Source of the DNA: Flavobacterium sp. KMS
GTDB lineage: Bacteria; Bacteroidota; Bacteroidia; Flavobacteriales; Flavobacteriaceae
Assembly (NCBI RefSeq): GCF_000813005.1
Contig: NZ_JSYP01000016.1
Coordinates: 1 to 64,000, forward strand
Length of the DNA: 64,000 nucleotides
Direction: 5' to 3'
This document shows positions 56,219 to 64,000 of the stretch, in pieces. Under the pieces are notes generated by a model that was not told the origin of the DNA, searched no databases, and was given only the letters and a program-made list of their open reading frames with translations. Position numbers and translations under genes: made by a program. Numbering within the stretch: position 1 is the stretch's first letter; every line of letters begins with the position of its first letter.

Positions 56219-56829
56219 GCTTTATATATTGCTTTTACCTTTTACTAAAACGCAGCTGCGAAGATAAAATTATAATGTGACAAATTACAAATTGTGGATT
56301 TCAATTTAAAATAAAAATTCCAAAACCTAAACTTATTATGTATTGCAGCTTCTATCTGGTTTAACTCGTTGCCAAAGTAACGCGGATTAAACACAATATT
56401 CATTTTTACAGGAAAGACAAGTTTGGGGCTTACTTAACTTTTCTTAATTAATTACTCAACGGTAAAAAATTTAGCGAAAATGGCATGCGGATAACACAGA
56501 TTCGCCAAAGCGAAAACACGGACAAACACGGATTTCTTCTCGTCCCGAATACTTAACTTTTCTTAATTACTTACATGGTGAAAATTCAGCGCAAATGACA
56601 CACGGATTAAACGGATTAAACGGATTCGCTAAAGCGAAAATACGGATAAATACGGATTTCTTCTCGTCCCGAATACTTAACTTTTCTTAATTACTTAATG
56701 GTGAAAATTTGCTTAAATCTTCTATGTATCAAATAAAAAATTCCAAACCCTAAACTTTTTATTATATCGTTTAGAATCTGGAATTTTATTTCAGATTTTG
56801 AATTGTCTTTAAGACCTATTCAATGTCTT
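56219..56829. other. Repeat-rich 611-base intergenic region between porQ and lon
   Basis: No coding sequence is seen. The start has AAATTATAATGTGACA and AT-rich DNA. A GCGGATTAAACAC word lies at 56385, then the tandem repeats at 56431-56720. The last 110 bases are AT-rich with a TTATATCGTTTAGAATCTGG stretch. Confidence 0.6.
56431..56720. repeat. Tandem direct repeats, 2.4 copies of about 120 bases
   Basis: Copies begin with TACTTAACTTTTCTTAATTA at 56431, 56550 and 56674 (spacing 119 and 124). Each full copy ends ACGGATTTCTTCTCGTCCCG and carries an inner GATTCGCYAAAGCGAAAA palindrome. Copy 2 has an extra ACGGATTAA duplication. The third copy is truncated. The inner words belong to the GCGGATTAAACGG family. 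Confidence 0.88.
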
Positions 56830-59283
56830 TTATTTCAAATCTTTAGCATTTTTAACTTTCTGATCTGTTAAAGCAAGAGCTAAAACTTCACTCATTTCTT
56901 TCACATAATGAAAAGTTAAACCTTCTAAATATTCTGGTTTTATTTCATCAATATCACTTTTGTTTTCATGACATAAAATAATCTCTTTAATGTTAGCTCT
57001 TTTGGCAGCCAATATTTTTTCTTTGATTCCGCCTACTGGCAATACTTTTCCACGCAAAGTGATTTCTCCAGTCATTGCAGTGTTTTTCTTCACTTTAGTT
57101 TGTGTTAATAATGACACTAATGAAGTTAACATTGCAATACCTGCACTCGGACCATCTTTAGGAGTTGCTCCTTCTGGTACGTGAATATGAATATTGTATT
57201 TCTGGAACAATTCTGGATTCAATCCTAGTTTCTTAGCATTTGCCTTAATATACTCTAATGCAATTGTAGCCGATTCTTTCATTACAGTTCCTAAATTCCC
57301 TGTAATGCTCAAAGAACCTTTTCCTTCGGATATTAATGATTCTATAAAAAGAATATCTCCACCAACGCTTGTCCAAGCTAGTCCTGTTACTACACCAGCA
57401 ACATCATTGCTTTCGTATTTATCACGCTCTAATCTTGGTACACCTAATATCTTAACGATATCTTCGTCGGTTACTTTTTTATTGTACTCCTCCTCCATCG
57501 CTACCGATTTAGCAGCATTACGGATTACTTGAGCCATTTTATTTTCAAGATTACGAACACCTGATTCTCTGGTATATCCTTCAACGATTTTTTCTAATTG
57601 TTTTTTACCAATAGTCAAATCTTTTGCAGTTAAACCATGAGCCAAAAGTTGTTTTGGAAACAAGTGCTTACGTGCAATTTCTACTTTTTCTTCAATTGTA
57701 TATCCAGACATTTTGATAACTTCCATTCTGTCTTTTAACGCTGGTTGAATAGCCGACATATTATTAGAAGTTGCAATAAACATTACTTTAGATAAATCAT
57801 ATCCCATTTCAAGGAAGTTATCATAAAAAGCATTGTTTTGTTCTGGATCTAAAACTTCTAGTAAAGCTGATGATGGATCACCGCTATTACTATTTGATAA
57901 TTTATCGATTTCGTCTAAAACAAAAACTGGATTAGAAGTTCCAGCTTTTTTCAAACTCTGGATTATTCTACCTGGCATTGCTCCAATATATGTTTTTCTG
58001 TGTCCACGTATTTCGGCTTCATCACGTAATCCACCAAGCGAAATACGTACATATTCTCTACCTAAAGCTTCGGCAACAGATCTTCCTATCGATGTTTTAC
58101 CAACTCCCGGAGGTCCTGTTAAACATATAATTGGTGATTTCATGTCATTTCGCAATTTTAAAACTGCCAAATGCTCAATCATTCTTTTCTTTACTTCTTC
58201 TAAACCAAAATGATCTCTATCTAATACTTTTTGAGCATGTTTTAAGTCAAAATTATCTTTAGAGAATGTTCCCCAAGGTAATTCCAGAAATAACTCTAGA
58301 TAGTTTCTTTGGATACCAAAATCTGGCGATTGCGGATTCATTCTTCGCATTTTAGACAATTCTTTCTCGAAATGTTTTTGCGTTTTCTCATCCCAAATCT
58401 TTTCTTTGGCTTTTAGACTCATCTCGTCCATTTCTTCCTCTTGCGAAACACCACCCAATTCTTCCTGAATGGTTTTCATTTGCTGATGCAAGAAATACTC
58501 ACGTTGTTGCTGATCTAAATCAAAACGAACCTTTGATTGTATATCGTTTTTCAGTTCTAATTTTTGCAACTCAACGTTCATGTAACGTAACGTTTCAAGC
58601 GCACGGTCTTTTAAGCCATTTATCGAAAGTAATCCTTGCTTTTCTTTCACCGATAAATTCATATTCGACGAAACAAAATTGATTAAAAACGATTGGCTTT
58701 CAATATTTTTAATTGCAAATGTAGCTTCAGATGGGATACTTGGGCTTTCTTTAATAATCTGGATTGCTAATTCTTTTATAGAATCAACAATAGCATTAAA
58801 CTCTGTATCGTTTTTATCTGGACGCGTTTCTTCAACCTCTTTTACATTTGCAGTAATATAAGGTTCTTCAGAAATTACCTCAGCAATTTCAAAACGTTTT
58901 TTTCCTTGTAAAATAACCGTGATGTTTCCATCAGGCATTTTCAAGACACGAAGAATTCTCGCAACTGTTCCTACCTTATGAATATCATCTTTGGATGGAT
59001 CTTCGTCTTCTTCATTTATCTGAGATACAACTCCGATGATTTTATCACCCGCATTTGCATCATTTATAAGTTTTATAGATTTATCTCTACCTGCAGAAAT
59101 AGGAATAACAACTCCTGGAAATAAAACAGTGTTGCGTAAAGGTAAAATTGGTAACGAAAAAGGTAATTCTTCGTTATTCATTTCTTCCTCATCTTCAGGA
59201 GTCAATAACGGTATTAATTCGGCTTCAGAATCAAATTCTTGAAGTGACAGATTGTCAATAGTAAGTATTTTATGATTTGACAT
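56830..59283 (-). CDS. lon: ATP-dependent protease La (Lon)
   Basis: The 817-residue protease has the N-terminal LON domain (LPILPLRNTVLFPGVVIPI, about 45-250), a coiled coil, an AAA+ module with Walker A GPPGVGKTS and VFVLDEIDK, and the C-terminal protease domain. The catalytic dyad is S713 (PKDGPSAGIA) and K756 (GGIKEK), 43 residues apart as in E. coli. It degrades misfolded and regulatory proteins in the cytoplasm. Length is typical. Confidence 0.98.
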   Translation of the reverse strand: MSNHKILTIDNLSLQEFDSEAELIPLLTPEDEEEMNNEELPFSLPILPLRNTVLFPGVVIPISAGRDKSIKLINDANAGDKIIGVVSQINEEDEDPSKDDIHKVGTVARILRVLKMPDGNITVILQGKKRFEIAEVISEEPYITANVKEVEETRPDKNDTEFNAIVDSIKELAIQIIKESPSIPSEATFAIKNIESQSFLINFVSSNMNLSVKEKQGLLSINGLKDRALETLRYMNVELQKLELKNDIQSKVRFDLDQQQREYFLHQQMKTIQEELGGVSQEEEMDEMSLKAKEKIWDEKTQKHFEKELSKMRRMNPQSPDFGIQRNYLELFLELPWGTFSKDNFDLKHAQKVLDRDHFGLEEVKKRMIEHLAVLKLRNDMKSPIICLTGPPGVGKTSIGRSVAEALGREYVRISLGGLRDEAEIRGHRKTYIGAMPGRIIQSLKKAGTSNPVFVLDEIDKLSNSNSGDPSSALLEVLDPEQNNAFYDNFLEMGYDLSKVMFIATSNNMSAIQPALKDRMEVIKMSGYTIEEKVEIARKHLFPKQLLAHGLTAKDLTIGKKQLEKIVEGYTRESGVRNLENKMAQVIRNAAKSVAMEEEYNKKVTDEDIVKILGVPRLERDKYESNDVAGVVTGLAWTSVGGDILFIESLISEGKGSLSITGNLGTVMKESATIALEYIKANAKKLGLNPELFQKYNIHIHVPEGATPKDGPSAGIAMLTSLVSLLTQTKVKKNTAMTGEITLRGKVLPVGGIKEKILAAKRANIKEIILCHENKSDIDEIKPEYLEGLTFHYVKEMSEVLALALTDQKVKNAKDLK

Positions 59284-59589
59284 AGTATAATATAAGTCGT
59301 TTTGTCATTAAAAAAATAAATTCAAATCGCAAATTATCGAATAAACTTGCTTAATCTCAAATAAAAACGCCACAGGAGCTTAATTTATTTGCATAACTAT
59401 AAAAATAGACAATCATTGTGCCAAACAAATGCAAACAACGACTTTGATTTTTAAGAATCGGCAATATAGAAAGTTTCGCTTTAAATTAAAGCCTCAAAAA
59501 AACTTTTATAAAAAATTTACATTTAATTTTATCAAAAGTGTAACAAACCAAAAAAACCACCGTCATTAATAAAAACCATTAGACGCTAC
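59284..59589. other. Divergent intergenic region of lon and the ECF operon
   Basis: AT-rich divergent gap. It contains a candidate ECF-type promoter at 59540-59564, listed separately. I found no confident lon promoter and no coding sequence. Confidence 0.5.
59540..59564 (+). promoter_or_regulatory. Candidate ECF-type promoter (GTAAC-N16-CGTC)
   Basis: GTAAC (59540-59544) and CGTC (59561-59564) are separated by 16 bases, a layout like sigmaE-type -35/-10 elements. It lies about 25 bases before the sigma factor start, so autoregulation is likely. This is based on consensus similarity only. Confidence 0.45.
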
Positions 59590-60144
59590 TTGAATATAAC
59601 TAACCAAAATATCGAAGAATTAATAACATTGTGCAAACAAAAGAATCAAAAAGCACAATTTGAAGTATACAACAGATACTGTAAAGCCATGTATAATGTT
59701 GCGTATCGTATTGTAAAAGACGAACACTATGCTCAAGATGTTATGCAAGAAGCTTTTCTTAAAGCATTCACCAAAATTGATGACTATAAACAAGAAGTCG
59801 CTTTTGGAGCCTGGCTCAAGAAAATCGTAATTAATTACAGTATTGATTTTTACAAAAAAAACAATAAGTTTCAAATAGAAGATCTTAGTAAGACTTTATA
59901 CAAAATAGAGGAAAATGATAGTTTCTTTTCTGAAAATCTAGATCTGGATTCTCTGAAAGTAAAACAAGTCATGGAAGCTATTTTAAGTTTAAAGGATAAC
60001 TATCGAATGGTTTTGACCTTATTTTATATTGAAGGGTACGATCAAGAAGAAATAAGTGAAATACTTACTATTAGCTATGCCAACTGCCGGACCACATTAA
60101 ACAGAGCTAAAAACAGTTTAAGAAAAAAATTAGAGGAGATATGA
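59590..60144 (+). CDS. ECF-type RNA polymerase sigma factor
   Basis: The 184-residue protein has region 2 (YNVAYRIVKDEHYAQDVMQEAFLKAF..., with FGAWLKKIVINYSIDFYKK) and region 4 (LKDNYRMVLTLFYIEGYDQEEISEILTISYANCRTTLNRAKNSLRKKL). The likely start is TTG at 59590; the first in-frame ATG is about 33 codons later and would remove part of region 2. Its stop overlaps a small ORF by ATGA, and an anti-sigma-like gene follows. It probably controls this operon of envelope proteins. Confidence 0.92.
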   Translation: MNITNQNIEELITLCKQKNQKAQFEVYNRYCKAMYNVAYRIVKDEHYAQDVMQEAFLKAFTKIDDYKQEVAFGAWLKKIVINYSIDFYKKNNKFQIEDLSKTLYKIEENDSFFSENLDLDSLKVKQVMEAILSLKDNYRMVLTLFYIEGYDQEEISEILTISYANCRTTLNRAKNSLRKKLEEI

Positions 60145-60224
60145 AATCGCCACTTAAACAATTTTGTGGGAACAAAGAACTAATTATCAAAAAGGCGATA
60201 CTATATATCACCTCTAAAAAATAA
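60141..60224 (+). CDS. Possible 27-residue peptide coupled to the sigma gene
   Basis: An ATG at 60141 overlaps the sigma stop (ATGA) and opens a 27-codon basic peptide (MKSPLKQFCGNKELIIKK...). It ends at TAA, 12 bases before the anti-sigma-like gene. GAGGAG immediately before the ATG (inside the sigma gene) resembles a Shine-Dalgarno sequence. It may be chance or a coupling leader. Confidence 0.3.
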   Translation: MKSPLKQFCGNKELIIKKAILYITSKK

Positions 60225-60236
60225 AAATTTGGATAT

Positions 60237-60773
60237 ATGAAAAAGGAAAATGACAAATTAGACCAATTATTTGAAAAGTTTGAAAACCAGTGGGATATTC
60301 AGGAGATGGAACCCCAACATGAAGCAGATTTTTTAAATAAATTAAAGAAAACAAAACCGAAAAAGAATTATACAATTACATATGCTATCGCTGCTTCGAT
60401 AGTACTTATGCTGGGGATTTCTGTGTTTTTTAATGCAAATCAAAAACCAAAAGAATTAAAATTTGCCTCGCAGGAAACCAAAAGAACAGATTCTATTTTT
60501 GGAGCTCTAATTGCCAATGAACTTGAAAAACTTCATGACAAGAAATCGCCCGAAAACGAGCAAATAATTAGCGATGCCCTTAAACAAATGAAAGTTATGG
60601 ATAATGATTATGCAAAAATCATTACCGAACTACAAAAAAACGGCGAAAACAAACAGATTATTTACGCTATGATTAGCAATTTACAAACCCGTATTTCATT
60701 CTTGCAAAATGTATTAACCCGTATTGACGAAAATGAAAAATTTAAAAACAGCACTCATGAAAAAACACTATAA
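60237..60773 (+). CDS. Membrane anti-sigma-like protein
   Basis: The 178-residue protein has a cytoplasmic N-terminus (1-43, MKKENDKLDQLFEKFENQWD...), one membrane helix (about 45-63, TYAIAASIVLMLGISVFF) and a periplasmic helical part (about 70-178). This topology and its place directly after an ECF sigma gene indicate an anti-sigma factor, though no zinc-binding anti-sigma motif is seen. Its 3' end overlaps the next gene by 17 bases. Confidence 0.75.
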   Translation: MKKENDKLDQLFEKFENQWDIQEMEPQHEADFLNKLKKTKPKKNYTITYAIAASIVLMLGISVFFNANQKPKELKFASQETKRTDSIFGALIANELEKLHDKKSPENEQIISDALKQMKVMDNDYAKIITELQKNGENKQIIYAMISNLQTRISFLQNVLTRIDENEKFKNSTHEKTL

Positions 60774-61818
60774 CTTCCTTATCTTATTACTGATAATTCC
60801 TTTTTTAGGATTTGCAAACGACGATGGTTATTCGACAAAGCAAAAAGTTATCAAAAAAACCTATATCGTTAACTCTGATGCTGGAATAGATATAGACAGT
60901 AAATACGGAAATATCACGGTTACAACCTGGGATGAAGATAAAATTGATATTGAAGTAATTATAAAAGTATCTGGAAACAATGAAAACTGGGTAAACGAAA
61001 AATTAAACAGTATCAATGTAAATATCACAGCATTAAAATCAATGCTTACTGCTAGCACAAGCATTGGGAACTCAACATACAAAAGCAAAGGGAGTAATAA
61101 TAGTTTTGAGATTAATTACACCTTAAAAATCCCGAAAAATGGAACTGTAAAGCTTAATAATAAATACGGAAATATCACTACAGGAGATTTAGCATCAACT
61201 ACAGATATCTTTTGTAAATATGGCAAAGTAAACCTGGGCAGATTAAATGGGAATGCAAATACAATTCATATAGAATATTGTCAAAACTCTAGCATACAAT
61301 ATATTAAAAACGGAAATCTAGAAGCGAGATATTCAGGACTTAAAATTAATAGTGCTGGAAGAATTAATCTTAACACCAATTATACTGATATTGTTATGGG
61401 GGATGGTCAGAATATTAGGTACGATTGTAATTACGGAACATTTAAATTTCAGAAAATGGGTTCTATTGCAGGAGCAGGAAATTATCTGACTGTTAATATT
61501 GGTGAAATTTTAAATACATTAAGCATAGATCTTAATTATGGTAATCTGGCTGTAGGAATCATAAACGAAAAAGCCAATAATATAAATGTTACCTCTGGAT
61601 ATTCGGATATATCACTGGGATATGATAGCAACTATGCTTTCGACTTTGATATTTCGGCAAGATATTCTGGCATAAAAACCGATTCTTCTCTTCAGATTTC
61701 TAATAGTGAAGAAAAGAGTAATGCAAAAAAAATCGACGGGTTTTACAAGAAAAAAGGACAAAACAAAGTCGTTCTTATCTCAAGTTATGGAAGTATATCA
61801 TTAGTTAAAAAACAATAA
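60757..61818 (+). CDS. Exported beta-solenoid-like envelope protein (DUF4097-like)
   Basis: The chosen start (60757, MKKHYNFLILLLIIPFLGFA) gives 353 residues and a clean signal peptide, and overlaps the anti-sigma-like gene by 17 bases. The mature part is a series of beta repeats with the words KYGNIT, KYGKVN, NYGTFK, NYGNLA and SYGSIS about every 20-40 residues. These resemble a right-handed beta helix as in DUF4097-type putative adhesins. It is likely periplasmic or surface-located and part of the sigma-controlled operon. Confidence 0.8.
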   Translation: MKKHYNFLILLLIIPFLGFANDDGYSTKQKVIKKTYIVNSDAGIDIDSKYGNITVTTWDEDKIDIEVIIKVSGNNENWVNEKLNSINVNITALKSMLTASTSIGNSTYKSKGSNNSFEINYTLKIPKNGTVKLNNKYGNITTGDLASTTDIFCKYGKVNLGRLNGNANTIHIEYCQNSSIQYIKNGNLEARYSGLKINSAGRINLNTNYTDIVMGDGQNIRYDCNYGTFKFQKMGSIAGAGNYLTVNIGEILNTLSIDLNYGNLAVGIINEKANNINVTSGYSDISLGYDSNYAFDFDISARYSGIKTDSSLQISNSEEKSNAKKIDGFYKKKGQNKVVLISSYGSISLVKKQ

Positions 61819-61840
61819 ATCATTAAAAATCAATCAAAAA

Positions 61841-62572
61841 ATGAAAAAATCAATTCAATTATTAGTTTGTAGCGTATTCTTTTTAAGTACAGTTGCCAAT
61901 GCACAATGGTCTAAAGAACGCATAAAAGGAAATGGAAAAGTTGTAACCAATACTCGCTCAACTGGCTCTTATGATGATATTAAAGTAATGGGATCGTTTG
62001 ATGTCGATTTAGTTGCAGGGAAAGAAGGTGCAATTATAGTTAAAGCCGAAGAAAATTTACAACAGTATATTAAAGTTGAAGTTGAAGGCAATGTCCTTAA
62101 AATTTACACCGAAAAAAACAAAAATATTAGTTCGAGCATGGGTAAAAACATCCAACTAACTATTCCTTTCGAAAAAATATCTAGTGTTACACTTTCAGGA
62201 TCTGGAGATGTAAGATCTAAGAGTACAATAAAATCTGATTCTTTTTCGGCAGCGTTATCAGGCTCAGGAAATTTAGATCTAGATGTTGACACAACTTCAT
62301 TTAACCTTGCCGTAAGCGGTTCCGGAGATGTTGTTTTAAAAGGAAATACTGGAAATTTCACAACAAAATTGTCTGGTTCTGGCGATATCGATTCGGATGC
62401 ATTAAAAGCTAAAAATGTAGATATTACCATTTCTGGATCTGGAGACAGCAAAGTTTTTTGTAGCGAAAACCTAAAAGCCAGAGTTTCGGGTTCAGGCGAT
62501 ATTCAATATAAGGGAGATCCCAAAACAAAAGATACCAAAGTAAGCGGCTCAGGAAGTATCTCGAAAGCCTAA
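61841..62572 (+). CDS. Head GIN domain-containing protein (DUF2807, putative auto-transporter adhesin)
   Basis: The 243-residue protein has a signal peptide (MKKSIQLLVCSVFFLSTVANAQ) and a DUF2807 beta-solenoid. It contains YDDIKVMGSFDVDLVAGKEG and then at least seven SGSGD/SGSGN turns spaced 17-20 residues apart (about residues 125-240). It lies 22 bases after the preceding beta-repeat protein. The two are structural relatives in one operon. Function is unknown. Confidence 0.88.
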   Translation: MKKSIQLLVCSVFFLSTVANAQWSKERIKGNGKVVTNTRSTGSYDDIKVMGSFDVDLVAGKEGAIIVKAEENLQQYIKVEVEGNVLKIYTEKNKNISSSMGKNIQLTIPFEKISSVTLSGSGDVRSKSTIKSDSFSAALSGSGNLDLDVDTTSFNLAVSGSGDVVLKGNTGNFTTKLSGSGDIDSDALKAKNVDITISGSGDSKVFCSENLKARVSGSGDIQYKGDPKTKDTKVSGSGSISKA

Positions 62573-62622
62573 AAAATAAAGATCCCAAAGAAGCAATAAT
62601 TATTAAACAAAAAAAACTAACT

Positions 62623-63747
62623 ATGAAAAATATAATTATTGCTTTTTTATTAAGCATTGGTTTTTCATGCTCAAGTCAGCAAAAAATAAACACTCTTAGC
62701 GAAAAAGAAATTTTCGCATCTATAGATAAAAATGCCAATGCATTACTAAAAGATTCAAAAGCCTATTCGGTTTCTATTGGTATAATAAAAGACGGCAAAA
62801 CGTATACCAGACATTATGGCGAAATAGATAAAGGAAAAGGGAATAAAGCCACAAACGAAACGCTATTTGAAATAGCGTCTACTACTAAAGTATTTACAGG
62901 AACTCTTGTTGCAAATGCAGTTTTAGATGGAAAATTAAAATTAGACGATGATATTCGAAAGTATCTCAATGAAGGATTCCCGAATTTAGAATTTAAAGGA
63001 ACTCCTATCAAAATAAAAAATCTAATTACACACCGAAGCGGAATTCTAACTCCTTTTCCTGATACCAAAGAAATAAGACAAAAATTTAGTCCTGATAGCT
63101 TTCTTGTTCATAAAAACAGACTAGATAAATCTTACACCAAAACTGATTTTTTTAACGCTTTAAGAAAAGTAAAAGTTGATACTTTACCAGGCTCAAGCCC
63201 AGCGTTTAAATACGGAGCTTTAGGTCCCGAATTATGTGCACATATTTTGGAAAATGTTTACAAAAAAAATTATGAAGACCTATTGCGTCAGGTGATTTTT
63301 GACAAAGCAGGAATGAAAAACACAAAGGTAAAATTAGCTCCTAATGATGTTCTTGCAAATGGTTATAACGGAAGTGGATTGTTAATGACAAATTTATCGA
63401 GCAATCTTTGGGGAGCTTCAAAAATGCTAAAATCTACAATGAGTGATTTAATGAAATTCATAAAATTTGAATTAGATACGACCAATAAGGTTGTAATAGA
63501 ATCGCATCGAAGAATCTATGTAAATGGTGATATGGGCTATTTTTGGGAAATTCAGGAGAACAGTAACAAAAAGCTTAGTTATGCCAAAGATGGTGGCTCT
63601 AATGGCACGCAAAATATGCTAAAAATATATCCTGAATATAATTTAGGTTTTATAATTATTATGAATCAAAGCGATAACAATTCAGGCACTTACCTTGAAG
63701 CTGCATCTCTAGGTTTATTGACCGATTTAAAAAACTCTGGCAAATAA
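62623..63747 (+). CDS. Serine hydrolase (beta-lactamase/AmpC family), predicted lipoprotein
   Basis: The 374-residue protein has a lipobox (MKNIIIAFLLSIGFSC, Cys16) and the S86-T-T-K89 active-site motif (EIASTTKVF). The second motif is Y197-G-A rather than the usual Y-x-N (KYGALGPEL). The KTG-like box is degenerate (KDGGSNGTQ). This points to an esterase or D-amino-peptide hydrolase rather than a true beta-lactamase. It is 50 bases after the GIN-domain gene, and a second hydrolase follows. Confidence 0.85.
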   Translation: MKNIIIAFLLSIGFSCSSQQKINTLSEKEIFASIDKNANALLKDSKAYSVSIGIIKDGKTYTRHYGEIDKGKGNKATNETLFEIASTTKVFTGTLVANAVLDGKLKLDDDIRKYLNEGFPNLEFKGTPIKIKNLITHRSGILTPFPDTKEIRQKFSPDSFLVHKNRLDKSYTKTDFFNALRKVKVDTLPGSSPAFKYGALGPELCAHILENVYKKNYEDLLRQVIFDKAGMKNTKVKLAPNDVLANGYNGSGLLMTNLSSNLWGASKMLKSTMSDLMKFIKFELDTTNKVVIESHRRIYVNGDMGYFWEIQENSNKKLSYAKDGGSNGTQNMLKIYPEYNLGFIIIMNQSDNNSGTYLEAASLGLLTDLKNSGK

Positions 63748-63795
63748 AGCCGAAGGGATATAATCCCTAAAAAACCCTTTTAAAACTCGATAAAA

Positions 63796-64000
63796 ATGAG
63801 ACGGATAATTTATATTTTCCTTCTGGTGCTTTCTTGTGCCCTGTCTTTTGGGCAAAAAAGAGAATATACGGAAAAACCAGCAAATAAAATCATCGCCCTA
63901 GATAGCCTAAAGGCTAGCACTGCATCATTAATGACGAAGTATAACCTTAAAGGACTGAGTGTTGCTGTTTTTGAAAACTATAAAATAATCTGGACAAATG
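63796..64000 (+). CDS. Serine hydrolase family protein (partial, cut by window end)
   Basis: The first 68 codons are visible. A signal peptide (MRRIIYIFLLVLSCALSFGQ) is followed by SLMTKYNLKGLSVAVFENYKIIWTN, the standard N-terminal strand pair of beta-lactamase-family serine hydrolases. The active-site SxxK lies outside the window. It is a tandem neighbour of the hydrolase before it (48-base gap). Confidence 0.7.
   Translation, partial: MRRIIYIFLLVLSCALSFGQKREYTEKPANKIIALDSLKASTASLMTKYNLKGLSVAVFENYKIIWTN

Noticed and set aside
62104..62451. Minus-strand open frame of 115 codons within the GIN-domain gene
   Set aside because: It is a shadow of the repetitive SGSGD coding sequence and has no start context or family match.

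Overview
The window is a chromosomal segment of a Flavobacterium or close relative (Bacteroidota, Flavobacteriaceae). This follows from the low G+C, the type IX secretion gene porQ, T9SS-type surface proteins, the gene pair encoding a DUF1599 protein and a BT_3928-type protein beside tpiA, a B1 metallo-beta-lactamase of the flavobacterial type, and Bacteroidota promoters (TTG-N19-TAnnTTTG) upstream of rpsF and rpsA. I found no tRNA, rRNA, CRISPR array, insertion sequence or prophage.

Layout. 1-6251 (minus) is most of a giant secreted adhesin-like protein; its C-terminus lies outside the window. An AT-rich gap leads to a CI/LexA-like regulator whose peptidase dyad looks lost. 8.2-10 kb holds the rpsF-rpsR-rplI ribosomal operon, followed by a LytTR response regulator and a convergent priA. 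13.3-16.5 kb has a B1 metallo-beta-lactamase, a DUF2147 protein, a YihY-type membrane protein and nadC. 16.9-19.9 kb has a family I.5-like lipase lipoprotein, a six-copy palindromic repeat array and an AlkC-like DNA glycosylase. 20.1-28.8 kb is a heavy-metal resistance operon: a small Cys-rich protein, a CzcA RND pump fused to its TolC-like outer membrane factor, a CzcB adaptor, a SAM methyltransferase and a CPC-type P-type ATPase. 29.2-31.7 kb is an operon of two pirins, OsmC and a GNAT protein. It is followed by an exported adenosine deaminase, an ABM-domain protein and rlmH.

34.5-37.6 kb is the most clearly accessory part. It is very AT-rich, holds small lipoproteins and orphan proteins on the minus strand, one apparent frameshift, and a C-terminal gene fragment that continues in frame straight after a TAG stop. 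It resembles the debris and immunity cargo of a polymorphic-toxin locus, but the toxin itself is not present. 37.9-43.8 kb returns to conserved genes (folP, DUF1599, BT_3928-type, thioredoxin-like, tpiA). 44-47 kb is a T9SS-exported choice-of-anchor protein. 48.1-49.2 kb has two tandem ExbD-like proteins that both lack the proton-carrying Asp. 49.5-59.3 kb has rpsA, a zincin-like protein, a nucleoside permease, cmk, porQ and lon. 59.6-64 kb is an ECF sigma / membrane anti-sigma-like operon followed by two beta-solenoid-like envelope proteins and two serine hydrolases, the last one cut by the window edge.

Intergenic DNA is rich in dispersed palindromes: a 78-bp hairpin array, ACCATATAAG hairpins, 120-bp inverted repeats built on a GCGGATTAAACGG word, and 34-bp direct repeats. 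Several sit where a terminator would be expected. Gene functions are assigned by reading motifs and by family knowledge; no database search was run.
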